DNA of 64,000 bases, taken from NCBI RefSeq assembly GCF_003339505.1, contig NZ_QPIW01000014.1, positions 103,487-167,486 on the forward strand, in the 5' to 3' direction. Position 1 is the stretch's first letter. The number at the start of each line of letters is the position of its first letter. Of the stretch, positions 60,506 to 64,000 are shown in pieces. The position numbers were made by a program, and so were the translations under genes. The notes below the pieces were generated by a model. The model saw nothing but the letters and a program-made list of their open reading frames with translations. It did no database searches and had not been told where the DNA came from. This stretch comes from Runella aurantiaca (GTDB taxonomy: Bacteria > Bacteroidota > Bacteroidia > Cytophagales > Spirosomataceae).

Positions 60506-62731
60506 ATGTTTAACATCATCACAAAGACCATTACACTTCCTGATGGTCGCACCATCACAATCGAGACGGGAAAACTAGCCAGACAGGCCCACGGGTCTGT
60601 TGTTGTGCGTATGGGTAACACCATGTTGCTGGCTACGGTGGTTTCCAATCCCGATGCCCGGCCCGGTACTGATTTTCTGCCGTTGTCGGTTGATTACCAA
60701 GAAAAATTCGCGTCAGCGGGACGTATTCCCGGAAGCTTTCAGAAGCGTGAAGGCAAATTATCGGATCACGAGGTGTTGGTCAGCCGCTTGGTCGACCGAG
60801 CCCTGCGCCCGATGTTTCCTGATGATTTCTACGCAGATACGCAGGTAAACGTATTTTTAATTTCGGCGGATGCCGAAGTATTGCCCGATGCCTTAGCCGC
60901 TTTGGCTGCATCATCAGCGTTGATGCTGACCGATGTGCCTTTCAACGGCCCGATTTCGGAAGTGCGGGTGGCAAAAATCAATGGCGAATACGTCATTAAC
61001 CCCATTTCGTCTCAACTCAAAGCCGCTACTTTAGATCTTATCGTGGCGGGTTCTGCCAAAGATATTTGTATGGTAGAAGGAGAAATGAGCGAGGCGTCGG
61101 AGCAGGATGTCATTGAGGCAATCAAAGCCGCCCACGAAGTCATTAAATTGCAATGTGCGGTTCAGAAAGAACTTGAAGCAGAAGCGGGTAAGACTGAAAA
61201 ACGTACGTTTGAGTATGTAGTTCACGACGAAGAACTTCGTCAGAAAGTTCGTGAAGCTTGTTATGATAAAATCTACGCCGTAGCCCGTCAAGGAAGTGCA
61301 AATAAGCAACTCCGTAAAGATGGTTTCAAAGGTGTTATTACCGAATACTTAGAACAATACAAAGCCGAAAATCCCGAAGAATATGATGCCAAAGTAGGGC
61401 TTATCAAGCGCTATTATCATGATTTGGAATGGGAAGCTTCGCGCCGTTTGGTATTGGATGAGCGCAGCCGCTTAGACGGACGTGCGCTGGACCAAATCCG
61501 TCCTATCATGTGTGAGGTTGATTTGTTGCCATCACCACACGGTTCGGCGTTGTTTACCCGTGGCGAAACGCAATCGCTTACGACCGTTACATTGGGTACC
61601 AAAATGGACGAGCAAATCATTGATACTACCATGTATTATGGTTACAGCCGTTTTATGTTGCACTATAATTTCCCAGGTTTTTCAACGGGTGAAGTAAAGC
61701 CAAATCGTGGACCTGGCCGTCGTGAAGTAGGCCATGGAAACTTGGCCCACCGTTCATTGAAAAAAGTATTACCCCCCGATGACGAAAATCCATATACGAT
61801 TCGAATCGTTTCTGATATTTTAGAATCAAACGGTTCATCGTCAATGGCAACTGTTTGTGCAGGTACACTGGCACTGATGGATGCGGGGATTAAGATAAAA
61901 GCCCCCGTAGCTGGAATTGCAATGGGATTGATTACCGATAATTCTGGCAAATACGCCGTGCTTTCAGATATCTTAGGGGATGAAGATCACCTTGGCGACA
62001 TGGACTTTAAGGTAACGGGTACTGAACAGGGAATTACGGCTTGCCAAATGGACCTGAAAGTAGACGGACTTTCGTACGAAGTACTCGCCGAAGCCCTTGA
62101 CCAAGCGCGTCGTGGACGTTTGCACATTTTGGGTGAGATGAAGAAAGCGATTGTTGAAAGTCGCGAAGAACTCAAGCCTCATGCTCCTCGTGCGGTGGTT
62201 ATTCAGATTGCGCAAGAGCAAATTGGTGCCGTAATCGGGCCAGGTGGTAAAGTAGTTCAGGAAATCCAACGCGTATCGGGTGCAACCGTAACCATCGAAG
62301 AACGCGACGGTGCGGGTTATGTCAGCATTTTTGCCACCAACGGAAACAGCATGGACATTGCGGTAAAACGCATCAAAGGCATTGTTGCCATTCCAGAAGT
62401 AAACGAAGTGTACACGGGAGTTGTAAAAACAATCCAGCCATTTGGCGCGTTTGTTGAATTCATGCCGGGTAAAGATGGTTTACTGCACATTTCAGAAATT
62501 ACGTGGGAGCGACTCGAAGCGATGGACGGAGTGCTGCAAGTGGGTGAAGAAATACAGGTAAAACTAGTAGAGCACGATAAAAAAACGGGTAAATATCGTC
62601 TTTCACGTAAGGCATTGTTGCCTAAACCAGAAGGCCACGTAGAAAGACCCCCGCGTGAAGATCGCGGCGACCGTCGCGAACGCGGCAATGATAGAGGGGG
62701 AGAGCGTCGTAGAGATGATAACCGTCGATAA
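60506..62731 (+). CDS. pnp: Polyribonucleotide nucleotidyltransferase (PNPase)
   Basis: 741-aa phosphorolytic 3'-5' exoribonuclease. Two RNase PH domains flank a helical linker: the first with [27 protein letters not shown], the second with [14 protein letters not shown] and [13 protein letters not shown]. The catalytic region has [22 protein letters not shown] domain ([16 protein letters not shown], about 575-590) and an S1 domain ([28 protein letters not shown], about 635-662) follow. The C-terminus is an Arg/Asp/Gly-rich tail (about 705-741), likely RNA-binding. The 180-nt leader may host autoregulation. Confidence 0.98.
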   Translation: MFNIITKTITLPDGRTITIETGKLARQAHGSVVVRMGNTMLLATVVSNPDARPGTDFLPLSVDYQEKFASAGRIPGSFQKREGKLSDHEVLVSRLVDRALRPMFPDDFYADTQVNVFLISADAEVLPDALAALAASSALMLTDVPFNGPISEVRVAKINGEYVINPISSQLKAATLDLIVAGSAKDICMVEGEMSEASEQDVIEAIKAAHEVIKLQCAVQKELEAEAGKTEKRTFEYVVHDEELRQKVREACYDKIYAVARQGSANKQLRKDGFKGVITEYLEQYKAENPEEYDAKVGLIKRYYHDLEWEASRRLVLDERSRLDGRALDQIRPIMCEVDLLPSPHGSALFTRGETQSLTTVTLGTKMDEQIIDTTMYYGYSRFMLHYNFPGFSTGEVKPNRGPGRREVGHGNLAHRSLKKVLPPDDENPYTIRIVSDILESNGSSSMATVCAGTLALMDAGIKIKAPVAGIAMGLITDNSGKYAVLSDILGDEDHLGDMDFKVTGTEQGITACQMDLKVDGLSYEVLAEALDQARRGRLHILGEMKKAIVESREELKPHAPRAVVIQIAQEQIGAVIGPGGKVVQEIQRVSGATVTIEERDGAGYVSIFATNGNSMDIAVKRIKGIVAIPEVNEVYTGVVKTIQPFGAFVEFMPGKDGLLHISEITWERLEAMDGVLQVGEEIQVKLVEHDKKTGKYRLSRKALLPKPEGHVERPPREDRGDRRERGNDRGGERRRDDNRR

Positions 62732-62742
62732 AAAAGAGTATT

Positions 62743-62798
62743 GAAAAGGGCCACAGCCGAAAAAGTCAAGTTGATTCTAAGCGTAGATTGGCCCTTTT
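62743..62798 (+). terminator. Terminator of pnp
   Basis: AAAAGGGCCA (62743-62752) and TGGCCCTTTT (62788-62797) enclose a long 35-nt loop and end in a T-run. Confidence 0.6.
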
Positions 62799-62931
62799 TG
62801 ATAATTTTTACTAAAAATCCAAGAAAGTCAGTAGATTTTGGGTTTTTTAACTTAAAGTTGATATGAAAATCAACTTTTGATACTCTTTTTTCGTTAACAA
62901 ATAGTATTAAGATAGCACCAAAGTTTATAAA

Positions 62932-63795
62932 ATGAGACAGCTAAAAATCAGTAAGCAGATTACCAACCGAGAAAGCCAATCGCTTGATAAGTATTTACAG
63001 GAAATTGGAAAGGTAGATTTGCTGACTCCCGACGAGGAGGTGACTTTGGCGCAAAGAATTCGGGAAGGTGATCAACAGGCATTGGAGAGATTGACTAAAG
63101 CAAACTTGCGTTTTGTGGTCTCCGTGGCTAAACAATATCAAAACCAAGGGTTATCACTTGGTGACCTTATCAATGAAGGTAACTTAGGATTAATTAAAGC
63201 TGCGCAACGTTTTGACGAAACGCGTGGTTTTAAATTCATCTCCTATGCCGTATGGTGGATTCGTCAATCCATTTTGCAGGCATTGGCCGAACAGTCCCGT
63301 ATTGTGCGCCTTCCGCTCAACCGCGTAGGGTCTCTCAATAAAATTTCAAAAACATTTTCGGATCTCGAACAAAAATTCGAGCGTGAGCCTTCTCCTGAAG
63401 AATTGGCAGAAGTGTTGGACATTTCGGCCAATGAGGTGGTTGATACGCTCAAAATATCGGGTCGTCACGTATCGATGGATGCGCCTTTTGTACAAGGGGA
63501 AGAAAATAGCCTCTTGGACGTACTAGAAAACGACATGGAAGAGAAGCCCGATCAAGGGCTTATTAACGATTCGCTTCGCAAAGAAGTAGCGCGTGCACTT
63601 TCTACCCTGACCCAACGGGAATCGGATGTGATTGCGTTGTACTTCGGACTGAACGGCGAACATCCCATGACGCTGGAAGAAATCGGGGAGAAATTCAACC
63701 TGACCCGCGAACGTGTACGTCAAATCAAGGAAAAAGCCATCCGCCGTTTGCGCCATACATCGCGCAGCAAAGCGTTGAAGACTTACTTGGGATAA
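62932..63795 (+). CDS. rpoD: Primary RNA polymerase sigma factor (sigma-70, RpoD/SigA)
   Basis: 287 aa, the short form typical of Bacteroidota, without the long 1.1 region of E. coli RpoD. Region 1.2/2.1: [27 protein letters not shown]; region 2: [56 protein letters not shown]; region 3: [19 protein letters not shown]; region 4: [29 protein letters not shown]. It should recognise the TTTG/TAnnTTTG promoters noted throughout the window. It is a single gene with its own terminator. Confidence 0.97.
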   Translation: MRQLKISKQITNRESQSLDKYLQEIGKVDLLTPDEEVTLAQRIREGDQQALERLTKANLRFVVSVAKQYQNQGLSLGDLINEGNLGLIKAAQRFDETRGFKFISYAVWWIRQSILQALAEQSRIVRLPLNRVGSLNKISKTFSDLEQKFEREPSPEELAEVLDISANEVVDTLKISGRHVSMDAPFVQGEENSLLDVLENDMEEKPDQGLINDSLRKEVARALSTLTQRESDVIALYFGLNGEHPMTLEEIGEKFNLTRERVRQIKEKAIRRLRHTSRSKALKTYLG

Positions 63796-63828
63796 CATCT
63801 CTTTGAATTATTTTGACGATAATAAATG

Positions 63829-63856
63829 AAGCCGCCTTTTTAGGGCGGCTTTTTTG
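63829..63856 (+). terminator. Terminator of rpoD
   Basis: AAGCCGCC (63829-63836) pairs with GGCGGCTT (63844-63851) around a 7-nt loop, followed by T residues. Confidence 0.9.
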
Positions 63857-63912
63857 TTTATTAGGGGTATATTTAGGCTTCCCTTGGAAATTACTTTGGA
63901 CTTTGTTTTTCT

Positions 63913-63948
63913 TTAAAAACCCCAGCTAACTATTGCTGGGGTTTTTAA
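63913..63948. terminator. Second, bidirectional-type terminator
   Basis: TTAAAAACCCCAGC (63913-63926) and GCTGGGGTTTTTAA (63935-63948) form a 14-bp stem with an 8-nt loop. T-runs flank both sides, so it may terminate a convergent gene beyond the window. Confidence 0.85.
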
Positions 63949-64000
63949 CTTTTGATTAACTTACCACAGAATAATACAACATTTACAAATTTTTCATCTA

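Overview
The window looks like a chromosomal segment of a Bacteroidota bacterium, most likely Cytophagales (Runella/Spirosomataceae-like; the genus is a guess). Several things point there: promoters of the TTTG-N19-21-TAnnTTTG type instead of -35/-10 boxes, few Shine-Dalgarno sequences, a short RpoD, TonB-dependent receptors with CarboxypepD_reg-like N-termini, a DUF4374 lipoprotein, a BtuG-like lipoprotein beside BtuB, and a type IX secretion sorting domain. I saw no phage, insertion sequence, plasmid or CRISPR feature.

Layout. 0-2.3 kb: the 3' end of a conserved surface/periplasmic gene, then ahcY. 2.5-23.5 kb: a Wzx/Wzy-type exopolysaccharide locus. It has a Wza-like export lipoprotein, a Wzc-type co-polymerase/tyrosine kinase, GDP-mannose dehydratase, a strikingly AT-rich island (flippase, polymerase, two glycosyltransferases, pyruvyltransferase-like protein), a WecG/TagA transferase, then a five-gene envelope module and the initiating phosphoglycosyltransferase. 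The module has two lipoproteins, a two-gene version of the YjbH double barrel, and another predicted outer-membrane protein. The element AACGTTATG recurs at start codons in this locus. 23.6-25.3 kb: an unrecognised membrane protein.

25.4-28.7 kb (minus strand): btuB-btuG under a cobalamin riboswitch. 28.9-38.3 kb: an iron/siderophore uptake operon (two TonB receptors, PepSY protein, DUF4374 lipoprotein) and a sialidase-fold protein with a CxCC motif, with Fur-box-like palindromes upstream. 38.6-43.2 kb: a hemerythrin-like iron-centre repair protein, metE under a second cobalamin riboswitch, a decayed hydrolase gene, and fur. Together this region handles cofactor metals: B12 and iron are imported when scarce, and B12-independent MetE is made when B12 is missing.

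43.2-51.7 kb: two LytS/LytTR-type signalling clusters (one with two kinases and one regulator), a Gfo/Idh/MocA oxidoreductase, a beta-lactamase-fold lipoprotein and a small outer-membrane protein. 51.9-54.8 kb: a large PVC-type cytochrome c protein. 54.9-64 kb: housekeeping genes (peptide deformylase-like, trpA, a LolA-like protein, a sorting-domain-only protein, tRNA-Met, a START-like protein, LptF/G permease, rpsO, pnp, rpoD).
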